From positions 157,005,105 to 157,069,104 of the forward strand of contig NC_134572.1 in the NCBI RefSeq assembly GCF_050947875.1: a DNA stretch of 64,000 nucleotides, given 5' to 3'. The DNA comes from Dermacentor variabilis (Eukaryota > Arthropoda > Arachnida > Ixodida > Ixodidae). The notes under the pieces are model-generated. The model saw only the letters and a program-made list of their open reading frames with translations. It was not told where the DNA came from and did no database searches. The position numbers and the translations under genes were made by a program. Positions 20,656 to 31,402 of the stretch are shown here, in pieces (position 1 is the stretch's first letter; each line of letters starts with the position of its first letter).

Positions 20656-20998
20656 GCAGCAGCAGCGGCGGCGTACAGACGCGTCATAACCAACTTGATC
20701 TACCTTTCGCAGGAGCGGGACAGAAGTGCTGCCAGCGTAAGCTGCCATCATATTCTAAGGGTCCCGGAGCATATCTGCCTTCGCGCGCTGCCAATCTTGA
20801 ATAAAGCCCAGTAGTTCAAGTGCAACAGGACTCACGTCTGCTGCCATCAGTTTTCGCTGACCGGAGACTGCTTCTGGGCTTATCGGCTTCATCGAAGGGG
20901 CGGCATTCCTGTGTGGCGCATTCCTGTGCGGCATTCCTGTGAGCAGCAGCGGTGGCGTACAAACTCGTCATAGCCAACTTGATCTACATTTCGCAGGT
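20656..20998 (+). repeat. LINE G 5' UTR with a duplicated 57-bp segment
   Basis: The block beginning GCAGCAGCGGCGGCGTAC and ending GATCTACCTTTCGCAGG (20656-20713) recurs with a few changes at 20941-20998. Between them, GGCATTCCTGTG units repeat three times (about 20900-20940). This fits tandem promoter monomers ahead of LINE ORF1 at 21141. Confidence 0.55.
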
Positions 20999-21140
20999 TG
21001 GTGCTAATTCCGTTCCTATTTGTGGAAATACTACGCTGCGCCGTCGCTGTTGCTGCAACGAGTGTATTGCCAATTATTTGCTTGTTGTCAAATTTCTGTT
21101 CGCGGGGACAGTGGCGGCTCGCTGGCGCTCTGTTTCAGTT

Positions 21141-21952
21141 ATGGCAAACACCGGTACTCTTGAGGATGCTCTCCCGGCTTTTGGCGAAAAACAACCGAGT
21201 CGCATAAAAGAGATTGTAAAAGTGTTAACCGACGTACTAGCGAAGCTTGATCAGTTCGCAACTGACGTGAAGAATGAAATTGCAGCCGTACAAACACCAA
21301 ACACTGATTTCCATTCTGAACTAGAGGGAATACGAGGGGCTATGGGTTTCATGAATGATAGTTTTGAGCAGTTCAAGAGGGATGTCGTGGACCTCCGTCG
21401 TGAGCTGATCGAAGTAAAACACAGAATTCTCAATGCTGCAGTATGAAATCAAGCAGATGCAGAAGGCACTAGTGGAAGCTAAGAAAGAAATTATTGGGCT
21501 AAAGCAATACAGCATGAGCCAGAACGTCGAAATAAAAGGCATACCAGTGGGGCCTGATGAGAATCTGCGTAAGTATGTGGAAGAAATAGCAACATTCGTG
21601 GGTGTCGATGTCTCCGAAGACCACATTGACGTTGTGCACCGCGTCCGTTCGAAGGACGGGACCTAACGTTGTGTTGCGGTTTTCCACTCGTGCTGTGCGG
21701 GATAAGTTCTCTGCAGCTAGAAAGGCAAGGCTTTCAACAAGAGTTCTTGGCTTCGAAGAAAGCAATCCGGTTTATGTTAATGACCATCTCTGTATTGAGA
21801 TCAAAGTATTCTTGAGCAAAGCACGTCAACTGCGCCTCGACAAAAAATGGAAGTTTGCCTGTGTTTCGCACGCAAAGATTTTCATGAGGAAGAGAGAAAC
21901 ATCAACTGTGTTGAGAATCGGGAGTGAGAGCGACCTAACTCGAATTCAATAG
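21141..21952 (+). pseudogene. LINE G ORF1 protein
   Basis: Begins at ATG 21141. The first part (to about 21446) is a long heptad-like helix with E/K/L repeats, a trimerisation coiled coil. A frameshift near 21440 moves to 21433-21666, with QNVEIKGIP and VVHRVRSKDG. A second frameshift near 21660 continues to 21952 with NVVLRFSTRAVRDKFSAARK. This matches the ORF1 C-terminal domain shared with baculovirus FP proteins and found in several LINE families. It would bind element RNA as a chaperone. Three frames, hence dead. Confidence 0.75.
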
Positions 21953-22084
21953 TTTTGTCCTCTCTTCATATCTTCTTGATGTCCTTCTATTTCTTCATGA
22001 CCTTTAGTTGGTATCATGTTGATAAACTAATAAAACACCAAGATGTGTTCTGAGTTTTTCATCGCAATGTGCGCAGTATCCCAA

Positions 22085-22850
22085 AAAACCTTAACTAACT
22101 GAGTGCTTACCTATCCCAGCAAACTTTTTTTTTCGACTTGATCGCTATTACGAAAACCTGCCTCAAGGATTAAGAATCGCCATGTATATCGGACTCTCCA
22201 ATCTTCCCTCTCTGCCAAGGGTTTCAAGAGCACGAGGAGGTGGTGCTGCCTTCTTTGTAAAAGAAAGAATTGATTTTGAAGTACTTCCTGCCCTTACTAT
22301 CAGTGACCAAACAATTAGGCACTTTTTGAAAAATTGAATGTGTTAGAACAATCGGTGTGGTGTACCGGCCTCCCGGTTCTGCTGTTTCAACTTTTATTGA
22401 GAAGCTGCAATCAATTGTAGAAATCTTAACCACTAAGACTGTAACCGTGGTGTAATTGCAGGAGAATTTATTATAGATGTTTCTGTAGAAGCTAACAATT
22501 ACACCTTACTTCTACATTTATATATCTTATGCAACCTTATAACAGTGCCAACACGTATCACTGGCACTTCTAACACTGTAGTAGACGATGCGCTTACGAA
22601 CATCGCATGTAACAGATGGGCCAGAACTTACCTAGATCCAATAGACGATCACATACCCATATTCGTTGCGGTTAAAATCCAAGGAAAGATAACGGCGAGC
22701 ATATCTGTTCATGAACCACAGAAAAGGATTGACTATCGATTACTTCGCGAGAACTTGCAGAAAGTAAACTTCTTTGACACACATGATGCTGACATAAACA
22801 AAGAATATACAAACATCTTTACAGTTGTCAAGAATGCCTTCATGTAAAGC
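22085..22850 (+). pseudogene. LINE G apurinic endonuclease, decayed
   Basis: Pieces in several frames: DLIAITKTCL near 22135 (cf. LIAITETWL), GVVYRPPGS near 22352, and a terminal DHIPIFV near 22645 (the catalytic SDH region). 22545-22847 is open (100 codons) and includes the linker after the nuclease. Multiple stops. Confidence 0.7.
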
Positions 22851-22898
22851 CCCACAAACAAGTCCTCGGGCAGATACGTTGCACCTATATGTCCATGG

Positions 22899-23465
22899 AT
22901 GACTCACGCTATCCTATGCATACTGAAGGAGAAAGAAAAATGCCATGAGAAGTGGGAACGTGCTAAAGCCAATTATTATGTAAGCCAGTGTAAGCGTTTC
23001 AGGACCCTGTCGGTGTCTCTACTGCTTAAAAGAAACAAGAATACTACTCTTCTCTTATCATTAACGCTCAGGGCGACATAGGTAAAATTTAGAATGTAAC
23101 AGATGCAGTAGGGCTTCGTTCAGAGCAGCGTATATTGCGTGTTGTACTTGACCAGGAAAGAGTAGACGAATTTAATGAGTATTTTGGAAATATAGGACGG
23201 CAACGAGCAAACCTACTTTCACAAGTCACCGAATATACGCAGTCTATCCAATCAGTGGTGAATACTATGGTAATAGAGGATATCACAGTGAGATAAATAT
23301 TAGCAGTTGTAAATGGGCTAAAAACTATGGTAGCTGGGCTTGACAAAATACCTGTTAAAGGAATTAAGGACAACATGGACATATTAGCGGGTCACCTGCT
23401 TCACCTATTTATTCACTCTCTTGATTCCAAAATATATCCCTCAGAATTCAAAATAGCGAAAGCCA
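22899..23465 (+). pseudogene. LINE G linker and N-terminal RT
   Basis: A basic helix (22899-23010), then FNEYFGNIG near 23170. 23327-23465 has the VAGLDKIPVKGIK block and PSEFKIAKAI, where an NYRPI block should follow. The SINE at 23474 cuts it off there. Confidence 0.7.
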
Positions 23466-23473
23466 TTGCGACC

Positions 23474-23668
23474 CGCCCCGGTTGCTCAGTGGCTATGGTG
23501 TTGGGCTGCTGAGCACGAGGTCGCAGGATCGAATTCCAGCCGCGGCGGCCGCATTTCAATGGAGGCGAAATGCGAAAACACCCGTGTACTTAGATTTAGG
23601 TGCACGTTAAAGAACCCCAGGTGGCCGAAATTTCCGGTGTCCTCCACTACGGCATGGCTCATAATAAG
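23474..23668 (+). mobile_element. Ruka-like tRNA-derived SINE, near complete
   Basis: tRNA-like head with A box GGTTGCTCAGTGG (23480-23492) and B box GGATCGAATTCC (23526-23537), about 45 bp apart as in a tRNA gene. A GC-rich body with ATTTCAATGGAGGCGAAAT follows, then GTGCACGTTAAAGAACCCCA and a CTCATAAT tail. Ruka is the SINE described from Rhipicephalus; the match is from memory. RNA polymerase III promoter elements look intact. The tail abuts the 3' end of LINE H in opposite orientation. Confidence 0.85.
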
Positions 23669-24183
23669 AAAGTGTTTTTTTCTTTATTGTTTGTTTCACG
23701 GATTCTCTCTGTGTAGGGGGCAGAGGTAAAGGCAAAATGCCTGACAGAGCTTCTGCGCCCCTACAGTTCAAGGCAGCATGAGAAATCATTCACATACATA
23801 TTTGCCAGACGTATCTTTAACACACACCAAACAGCAACAAAAAATTCAGTTATTCAAAACACATGTATCCAAAGCATTACTTTAGCTTCAACCTGGTAGA
23901 TTTCGAAAAAGCAGAAGACACTAAGCAATAAGCATTATATAACAATAAATTGGCTTACATCAGAAGTAAACAAAGAAAAGAAAGCCATAGGATCACTGGC
24001 CCGAAAATAAATAGCATATGCAGTAAATAGATCCGTAGATAGAAACATTTTAGAAAAGAACGAATGTCTAGATTGATGCACAGTGTAAATGCCAAAACAA
24101 TGGCAAATGCAATTTACAAGCACTGGGAAAAATCAGTAACATACATGAGGTAACATGTGTTATCAGGAATGAGCACAGGTTAC

Positions 24184-24657
24184 TCAAAATGAAAATGCAA
24201 TGTTACCTCTCACTAATAGTTTTTTACAGTTATTTTTGAAGTTGTTGAAGGAGTGTGTGTATTGTACGTTAAAGATATCACTGTTTAATAAAGCAATCGC
24301 TTGATAATTTAATGTTTGCCTTCCGTAATTAGTTCTTGTGGCGGGCTTTAGATGGCGCGGTTTACGTATTGGGTGTGAGGTGCAACTGTCGACAGGTATT
24401 GTGTGCAGCCTATTTTTGTATATCCACAGGAGTAATTTGAAGTAATAAACTTTATCTGCTTTAAGCATGCTATATTTATTGAAGAGCGGTCTTGTTCCAA
24501 CTCCTCGCTTGTCACCCGCATGGTTTTCACGCATTCTCAATATTTTCTTTTGCACAATGATTAGTTTGTTGTAGTTTGAAACTGTCGTAGTTAGGCAGAC
24601 AAAAATGCCGTAACTGAGTTTTGAATGAAAAAGTGAATAGTACAATGTTTGTTCCAA
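24184..24657 (-). pseudogene. LINE H RT C-terminal region
   Basis: 157 codons: LYYSLFHSKLSYGI, then a QKKILRM basic stretch, then FNKYSMLKADKVYYFKLLLW, the usual post-thumb region of CR1/L2 and Jockey ORF2. It ends in a natural-looking stop at 24184, followed by a 3' UTR of about 500 bp. Confidence 0.8.
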
Positions 24658-24899
24658 CCAGGTGGGTAGTATATTTTGTATTTTATGCGTGCAGCCAGTA
24701 ACTCGAGATAGCTCATTTTTTTAATTTGTTAACGTCAGTATTCCAAGTAAGGTCCTCTGTAAATCATACGCCCAAGAACTTTTGCTCAATATCTTGTTGC
24801 AGTAACGTGTCCTCAAAGTTTAGATGAACACAGTAGGGGACTCTTTTATTTGCTGGGTTAAAAGTTATGTATTTAGTTTGTGTTTAAAATCAGCCGGTA

Positions 24900-25300
24900 C
24901 TTTTAAGCCACCTGGAGAGGTGTCAGAGGTAACTGTTAGCTGATGATTCTATGACCTCTTTTGTTGTGCCAGTAAAGAAGATATCAGTGTCGTCAACATA
25001 CATTATTATTTAAGGGGAGTTTGTTATTGACGTTATATCATTTATGTATACAAGAAATAAGAGGGGTTCTAAGATTGATTCTTGAGGGACGCCATACTCG
25101 ACTTTCAATTTTCGCGATACCAGATTGTCGACGCCTACATACGTATACCGATTTGAGAGATATGATGTAATTAAATTCTGTGCTGCTCCTCGAACACCAT
25201 ACGAAGGATATCGAAGGATATATATCGATATATATATATATATCGAAGGATATAGAAGGATATCGTGTTGCACAGTGTCGAATGCATTTTTTAAATCCAA
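24900..25300 (-). pseudogene. LINE H RT palm with in-frame microsatellite
   Basis: 25300-25010 encodes MDLKNAFDTVQHDILL (motif A), then a run of Tyr/Ile/Ser from an ATATC-type repeat, then LITSYLSNR, VEYGVPQESILEPLLFLVYI (PQG reads PQE) and NDI. A catalytic YVDD follows near 25005-24988 in another frame, ending at a stop near 24928. The repeat adds about 15-20 residues without breaking the frame. Confidence 0.82.
25199..25264. repeat. ATATC/TA microsatellite inside LINE H RT
   Basis: GAAGGATATCGAAGGATATA units flank a pure (TA)n core. On minus it translates as Tyr-Ile-Ser-rich peptide. Confidence 0.85.
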
Positions 25301-25426
25301 GAAAATCCCAGAGTGAGCAGTCTGTTCTCAATGTTTTCAATTACTTTGTCCTTTATTTTTATTAAAGCTAGTTTTGCTGACTTATCCTTTTGAAAGCAAT
25401 ACAGCGACTTCGTAATTATATTGTGT

Positions 25427-25777
25427 TTATGAAAAAAAAGACGTGAGCCTATCATTATTAATACGTTCAAATATCTTGGAAAACACCGGCAAAAGAAATA
25501 TCGGCCTGTAGTTGGTAAGCGTTTTCTCATCGCCACCATTGTTAACAGGGGTGACCTTAGCTATTTTTAATTCATCTGGGAACTCACCACGTGTAAGCAT
25601 CTCGTTTGTTATATGGGTTAATACGGTACTAATAAGATGAGCGACATACTTCACAGGTAAGGCCTTTATTTCGTCTTCCCCGCCAGCAGCTTTGTTTTCT
25701 AGGATTACGATAATTGTTTCAATTTCAGTAGGAGTCGCTGGTGTAAGCATAATGGAATCAACCTGCCATGTAGTCAT
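25427..25777 (-). pseudogene. LINE H RT N-terminal fragment
   Basis: 116 codons with KAAGGEDEIKALPVKYV, GEFPDELKIAKVTPV, NNGGDEKTLTNYRPIFLLPV and FSKIFERI blocks (RT motifs 0-2). It is separated from the palm at 25300 by a frameshift and stops. Confidence 0.85.
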
Positions 25778-26219
25778 AAAACTATCCGTTTCTGAGTCTT
25801 GTCCACTATATACCCCTATGCTAACAAAGTGTCAATTTATTTCATCAACGAGCTCTTTCCCAACTACACTGGCAGTATCGATTACAATTTCATTCACAAT
25901 ATGCATTTTGCGCCCTCGTCTATTTAAATCTTTCACAGTTTACGTTGATCGTTTAGAATTTGGTAAAATTGTCTTTCGTAATAATCATTCCTTGCCTTTT
26001 TCAAGTCGAAGTTTAATTTATTTCTAAATCTTTTAAACTCAGTCAATATGTCACAACTACGAGAGCTAATGAAACTGTAGTACAATTTATTCTTTTTACG
26101 TATTCTTTTGTATAAGTCGGCAGTTACCCATGGTTTTCTAACTTTTTTATTTCCTTTTTATGCTTTCACAGAGGGAAGGCTATATTGTAGCACTATTTGA
26201 ATTTGTCCAAGAAGATCTT

Positions 26220-26840
26220 TTACGCAGTTGCGGGGCTATGCTCATCATAGACGGCCTGCCAGCTTTCTTGGTTGATATGGCAGCTGAACATGGTTAGCGT
26301 AGTTCCGTTTACCGAGCGGAGCAAGAGGTTACCTTCATAATTATGTTGTTCCTTGTAGGATGTTTTTGCTAGGCAAAACGCGAGCAGATGATCGCTGATG
26401 TCATTCAAGAATATACCAGCATAAAGACCATCGTTATCTATGTTTTCGACGTAGATGTCAAGGAATGTGGCAGTGTCAAAGGTCTCCATAGTGGGCAGTG
26501 TTATCACATTGTTGCACACGTACTGGCGAACAACGCCTTGCAATGTGTTAGCATGTAAGTTACCGGATATTGTGTCAATATTTATATCTCCAAGGATCAT
26601 AAGCGGCGCATTCGCCGAGATAAAATAGCAAAGTGAATTTTCAAGAAACGACAAGAATTCAGATACGCAGCCAGAAGGCCTGTACACGGCGCAGACAGTG
26701 GTGTTAAGCACTTTCAGCGATAAGCTCTCGACATTTTCATCCATTCTGCACAGACTGTCTAATGCCTTATACGGTAAATTATCTTCTAAGTAAATGGCTA
26801 TCCCACCACCTCTTTGGTTTTTTCTAGTTATGCTTTCCCA
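26220..26840 (-). pseudogene. LINE H endonuclease, C-terminal half
   Basis: Minus ORF 26744-26220 with upstream in-frame GGGIAIYLED near 26800. Blocks: VCAVYRPSG, LMILGDINIDT (the GDFN-like catalytic block) and ISDHLLAFC (the SDH catalytic block). The N-terminal half with the catalytic Glu is missing owing to 5' truncation. This nuclease nicks target DNA. Confidence 0.83.
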
Positions 26841-26861
26841 TTTGCAACGTTAAAGGTAAGG

Positions 26862-26920
26862 AGGTTCGTTTTCACGTTAAATTTTCACGGCGCGTGAAAC
26901 CCCATAATTTTTTTAAGTAA
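26862..26920 (+). mobile_element. Possible SINE tail remnant
   Basis: CGCGTGAAACCCCATAATTT resembles the final bases of Ruka-like SINEs. It lies between the 5' ends of LINE H and LINE I. Too short to be certain. Confidence 0.3.
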
Positions 26921-27017
26921 TCCGATTTATAAGGACGGAGATAGTTCTACTCCACCAAGTTATTGGCCGATTTCAATCCATAGCATTATCAACACAGTCT
27001 TTGCATATATACTCTCC

Positions 27018-27557
27018 GTGTACATAAACAAATTCACATCCAAATACAATATACTGAGCCCCCAACAACACGGTTTCAGACCTAAGAAATCAACTTCCTC
27101 CGCTGTTTCAACGCACCTACTGAATACGGCTCTCCAGCAGAATAAAATGGCGGTCGTTGTCTATCTCGACACAAAAAAGGCCTTCGATACAGTTGGCCAG
27201 CAGATATTACTGAACAAGAATAACAATCTAGGCTTTAGGGACAAAATCCTGAACTTGCTTCGAAGCTACCTCAGTAACCGCAAGCAGCAAGTAATGCTTA
27301 AAAATTATGCGTCTACCTCACAAACCGTACTAACTGGTGTGCCACAGGGTTCCCTTCTTGGGCCCATGCTTTTCTCACTTTGCATAAATGATTTCCCTGC
27401 AACGCTTAGGCATTCACAGGCTTTAATGTATGCTGACGACACCGCTCTCCTATTTACTGCAGAAAGTCGGCTTTATATACAGAATAAAATAAACGTAGAG
27501 TTACATAACATTTTTAAGTGGTTCTCGTCCATTGAACTGACCCCTAATATTATTTAG
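27018..27557 (+). pseudogene. LINE I reverse transcriptase core
   Basis: 179 codons: QQHGFRPKKSTSSAV, YLDTKKAFDTV (motif A), GVPQGSLLGPMLFSLCINDF (motif B) and MYADDTALLF (motif C, both aspartates intact, about 27427-27455). A TAG at 27555-27557 stops the frame, but it continues open as TKYTVFHSRKKK and later PYKYLGIFFD. This is the best-preserved LINE RT core in the window. Confidence 0.88.
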
Positions 27558-27723
27558 ACTAAGTATACAGTTTTTCATTCAAGGAAGAAAAAGCTCACTA
27601 CTGAAATACTGGACATATCACAACGAGGCGCAAAAGTACAAGTTGTACCGTACAAATATTTAGGCATTTTCTTTGATTCAGACATGCACTGGATAACCAG
27701 CATTAAACACCTTCCTTCCAAGC

Positions 27724-28209
27724 TTGCTTACGGATGTTATATTCTTCTTAAGGCGCGTGAATGTTTCCAATGTCCTGTCCTACGCATTCTGCACTTTTCT
27801 TACATTCAGTCACATATCTTATTCTATTTATTCATTAGGAAACACTTTTATAACTTACCTTGAGCCTGTATTCCATCTGCAAAAGGGCGCATTAAGAATT
27901 ATCACTTCGTCTAGGTGTACACAATCCAGTACGTACTTGTATAGCTCATTGCATGTGTTGCCAGTGCATGCATTCTATGAAATCAAGATTGTTGAGGTCA
28001 TTCATAGTATTATTGAAACGAATAATGGACTTCCAATTACTTTATTTAAAATCTCGTTACGAAATACAAGAGCTGCAACTAATCAGTGTGTTCATTTGGT
28101 TCCTTGTCATAAACTGTACGGGAAAAGGCTCGCGGAATTTAACGGCGCACTTATTTGGAAATCTCTGCCAATACATATAAAGAAGCCCGTAACTTTAGGT
28201 CTGGTGTGA
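27724..28209 (+). pseudogene. LINE I RT C-terminal region
   Basis: 161 codons. GNTFITYLEPVFHLQKGALR and IITSSR, then HVLPVHAFYEIKIVEVIHS, are the post-RT thumb region. The first residues belong to a shifted frame. It ends near the 3' UTR. Confidence 0.75.
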
Positions 28210-28570
28210 GAAAATACTATTTTGAAAAATGCTGTCCATAAAAGCACACTTCTTTATATTTACATTCCTGCTTATGGTGTGCATGTCAATTGTTCAAGTT
28301 GGGCATGTCAATTTCATTGTTACGTATTAGGTCTGTTTTGTTTGCTCGCGTGTGTGCAGGATAAAAAAACACCGAGTTTATATTTAGATTCTTGTAATAG
28401 TTAACTATGTTAATATTACTATTATGTTTTATGTCTGCTCTTTTTGTTTGCTCGAGTGCTGCCTTTTATAACATAAGTTGACTATGGACCCGGGGCTACC
28501 AATGGCTATGGGTCCAGTAATGCTTTCGTATCTTATAAAATATGGTGTAAATAAAGAATGAATGAATGAT

Positions 28571-28678
28571 TCAGGGGCACGTTAATTAACAGCAGGGTAT
28601 CAAAGTTAATCCCGAGTACCACGACGGCATGTCTCATAATCCGATAGTGTTCTGGCACGTCGAGCACAATAATTCTGC
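28571..28678 (+). mobile_element. SINE 3' fragment (Ruka-like)
   Basis: GGGGCACGTTAATTAACAGC, CGACGGCATGTCTCATAAT and CTGGCACGT match the 3' half of the SINE body. The tRNA-like head is absent. It starts directly at the LINE I tail. Confidence 0.65.
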
Positions 28679-28769
28679 CATCACGTTGCCTCTATGTGAT
28701 GTGCCATGTGTAGCGATGGCAATGCTCAACCCTCTCATAGGTTACAAACAATGGCGCACAGTTACTCTG

Positions 28770-28884
28770 TTTAGCGCAAAACTACGGGCAAAAGGGTACG
28801 ACAGGACTGGCGCTACTCTCAACTGACACTTGAGAGTAGCGCATTATCCTGCCGTCTTTCTTGTGTCCGTTGTTTTGTGCTAAA
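28770..28884. repeat. Foldback palindrome, about 115 bp
   Basis: The left arm 28770-28822 and right arm 28830-28883 are reverse complements at roughly 75-80 percent. The innermost 13 bp are perfect (GCGCTACTCTCAA / TTGAGAGTAGCGC) around the 7-base spacer CTGACAC. The outer ends read TTTAGCGCAAAAC and GTTTTGTGCTAAA. The GTTTTGTGCTAAA end resembles PLE1 termini, so a Penelope end-to-end inverted remnant is possible. Confidence 0.75.
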
Positions 28885-29977
28885 AAAAGTAATTATGGAC
28901 TCACACCAACCAGCCTGCTAACGCATTGTGCTGAATGGCGCCCAACAACGCCTCAAGCAAACACGGCTCGATGTATGTTCCGTAATAGAGCAGTAGTACC
29001 CGAAAGGTACCATTTGCCATCAAGTCGCTACTCTCGTATTGCAATATACGTTGGAGAAAATTTACATTCGTAGTCATCACTACCGCTAATTAACATACAT
29101 AAAAACAAACAACACAGAAGGCTTCGCTTATATCGATTCGCACAGTGTGTGGGATCCACATACGTTTTTTTAGACTATGAATTTATATGCTTAAGAATGG
29201 CCCTCATTCTAGCAATATTTTGTTTCGCGGTGAGCAAAAGCGGCTGTTGTGTCCATGGTATAATTGATTTACACGGCTTCAATCCCATGGTCATTACAAC
29301 GTTGCCAACTTCCGTGGTATCATAGTCGTCAAAACGGGATACGAGTGACAGGGAAATCAGGAGGTTGATGAATGGCACGAAGGCAGAAGCTTGCACAAGA
29401 CGCCGAGAAAATAAATAACTTTTTGAGCAGCCTGGTCAGGGGGCCGAGCGATGGTTTCAACGTCTATTAAAAATCCTCTAAAAATCCTCCAGAGCTAGGC
29501 CGACAAAAATGCGGGCATTTTGGAAAAGGTAAAATCGCTGGAAATCTCAGGACAGCAGTAGCTTAAATAAAGAATATGACCTAAAAATAAGAAACCATAA
29601 CGTTCAGAGGATGGCCAAATTTTGGAACAAATTAATTGGCTGTTGAAGGAGTTGAGCTGAAACCCGATAGTGCGAAATAAGGCAAGAATGTGGACATGTG
29701 TTGAGGAGAGGTCAAGTAGGCAGTTCCTGTGGTCGACACCAGCACCCGGCAGCTGTCAGGCGACTGTACGTATAAGCGAGATGCCTGGTCGTCAATAGTT
29801 ACAGGGTGAATCATGTCTGAAATATTGAACGCACACGCCATCAAATTAAATATAGTGCACTATATTACTCTACAGTGTCATTCTTAGACTGTTGGTACCG
29901 TTTCTCGGGCAATGAAGATGAAAACAAATTGGGTCACGCGCCGACTGTCACCTTCCTCGAACTGCCAACATTCCTTA
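28885..29977. other. Unassigned stretch
   Basis: A minus open stretch of 70 codons (29844-29632) has no known motif. No repeats identified. Confidence 0.35.
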
Positions 29978-30205
29978 CCCGCCGTAGCTGCTTAGTGTTT
30001 ATTGAGTTGGACTGCTAATCACGAGGTTGCGGGATTAAATCCCAGCCAGGGCAGCCGTAGTTCGATGTGTCCGAGTTGCGAAAACGCCTCTGTACGTAGG
30101 CCCACGTTAAATAACCTCAAGTGGTCCCAATTATGCCGGAGTCCCCCATCACCGCGTGCCTCATAATGAGATCGTAATGCCTCATAATGAGACCCCATAA
30201 TTTAT
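29978..30205 (+). mobile_element. Decayed full-length Ruka-like SINE
   Basis: tRNA-like head (GTAGCTGCTTAGTG A-box remnant, GGATTAAATCCCAGCC B-box region near 30031), body CCCACGTTAAATAACCTCAA, and CCGGAGTCCCCCATCACCGC with CTCATAATGAGA duplicated near the tail and CCCATAATTT at the end. More diverged than the copy at 23474, with changes in both promoter boxes. Confidence 0.78.
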
Positions 30206-31402
30206 TATATAACATTCGTTGAGGAAGTTATGGCAGCCGCACAACTCTTGTATACACGTAAGCGTCATGACTTGTGCCCGAGGAGTTTGAGCATGTAGGT
30301 AGCTTTGATGACGTTGGACACTTGCTAGTCTATGTTGCGGCTATATTATTAAAGCGGAACGGCCACATGGTACACAATATGGAGAACAAGCAAATCCCGC
30401 ATATATTACTGCACAATAATTTTAAATAACGGTCTTCATTCACGTACGTTGATAACCGTGACAGGAGATTCCTTTGGTAAGTAACTGCAAGTACTGTATT
30501 AGTCATACCCAACTGTGTAGTTGGCTCGGTGGCCAGTAAATGTGGCATAATATTGCGAGGAGCTTCGGCCATAGCATGCTAACGGACGACGACACAAAAA
30601 CAGTTTGCTCAGTTTTTCTGCCGTGACTTTTCCGTGAAGGTGCAAAACCAACATATCAATGTATATATCTTAATACTTCAGCACATCTCGATTCGGAGCA
30701 CTGCGGTAGCCCATGAGTGCGGATAGAAAAGCCGCAAGGAAAATAATTGAGGGCACCTTAAGGAAATCGATAGGTGATTATCAAGAGCCTTCCACGACGC
30801 CGTCTCTCGTAGACGCTGTGCGATGCTCGGACGTTAAAAATGTGAGCCGACTGAAGAAAGGCTGCCACGGAGTTCTCCAGACGGTTACCCTATGGTTACC
30901 CTCGACTTGTTACCCCACGACTCCGTGGCACCAAAAAGGGAAAGAAATAGAAAAGGAAAAACAGCACCATATCAAAAGCGCGGAACCAATCATGGCTTGT
31001 CGCGACTAAGCGCTCTTAGGATGACAAGTCATTTCCAGGTGACGAGCGGCTACGCTTTATCAAGAACATTGACAACGTCGGCGGGACAAGCATCGTGGCG
31101 AAGTTTACTGCATAGAGATAGCTTATCACCATTTTATTTTTGTTTTGTTGGCGTCATCAGCGAGTCACCGCGGGAAGTTTCGAAAAATTAAGATCAGTAC
31201 GCCTAGCGGTGGCACTTATGCGAACTAAACCCTACTGTCCAGAAAAGCTGGATAGGGTGGAATAAAAATGTGGAGCAAATTATTTATTTTAGTAATTAAG
31301 GTAACTGGAATCCATAACCCTGTTGTGACAAGAGCAGCTGCTATTTAAAAAGCAGTGGGTCGCATGACGCATTGTTTTGCCTTCACAGACAAACCTTAGA
31401 GT
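30206..31402. other. Unassigned stretch
   Basis: No recognised gene. 30713-31009 plus is open (98 codons, basic, Lys-rich) without a known motif. An imperfect hairpin lies near 31228-31258. Confidence 0.35.

Larger units (their letters stand above)
20656..23470 (+). mobile_element. LINE G (CR1/L2-like, with coiled-coil ORF1), 3' truncated
   Basis: Order: 5' UTR, ORF1 with coiled coil and nucleic-acid-binding C-terminal domain, decayed endonuclease, linker, then the start of RT. It stops after the AKAI block at about 23465, where a SINE begins, so the RT core and 3' UTR are missing. No continuation is seen right of the SINE. Confidence 0.78.
23669..26860 (-). mobile_element. LINE H (CR1/L2-like), minus strand, 5' truncated
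   Basis: Read on minus: part of the endonuclease (26840-26220), linker, RT in pieces (25777-24900), C-terminus (24657-24184), 3' UTR, and a tail with AATAAAGAAAAAAA (about 23685-23669). It is 5' truncated near 26840-26860. A microsatellite has expanded inside the RT ORF. Confidence 0.82.
26922..28570 (+). mobile_element. LINE I (CR1/L2-like), plus strand, 5' truncated
   Basis: Begins within RT (KDGDSSTPPSYWPIS near 26925-26990) and ends in GAATGAATGAATGA at 28556-28569, a short-repeat 3' tail typical of CR1/L2 LINEs rather than poly(A). About 1.65 kb. Confidence 0.82.

Noticed and set aside
20656..20998. CRISPR-like repeat-spacer array
   Set aside because: Only two copies, diverged, in a eukaryotic LINE 5' UTR.
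26922..28570. LINE I as a functional element
   Set aside because: 5' truncated, with an in-frame TAG after the RT core and frameshifts in the C-terminal part, despite intact catalytic residues.
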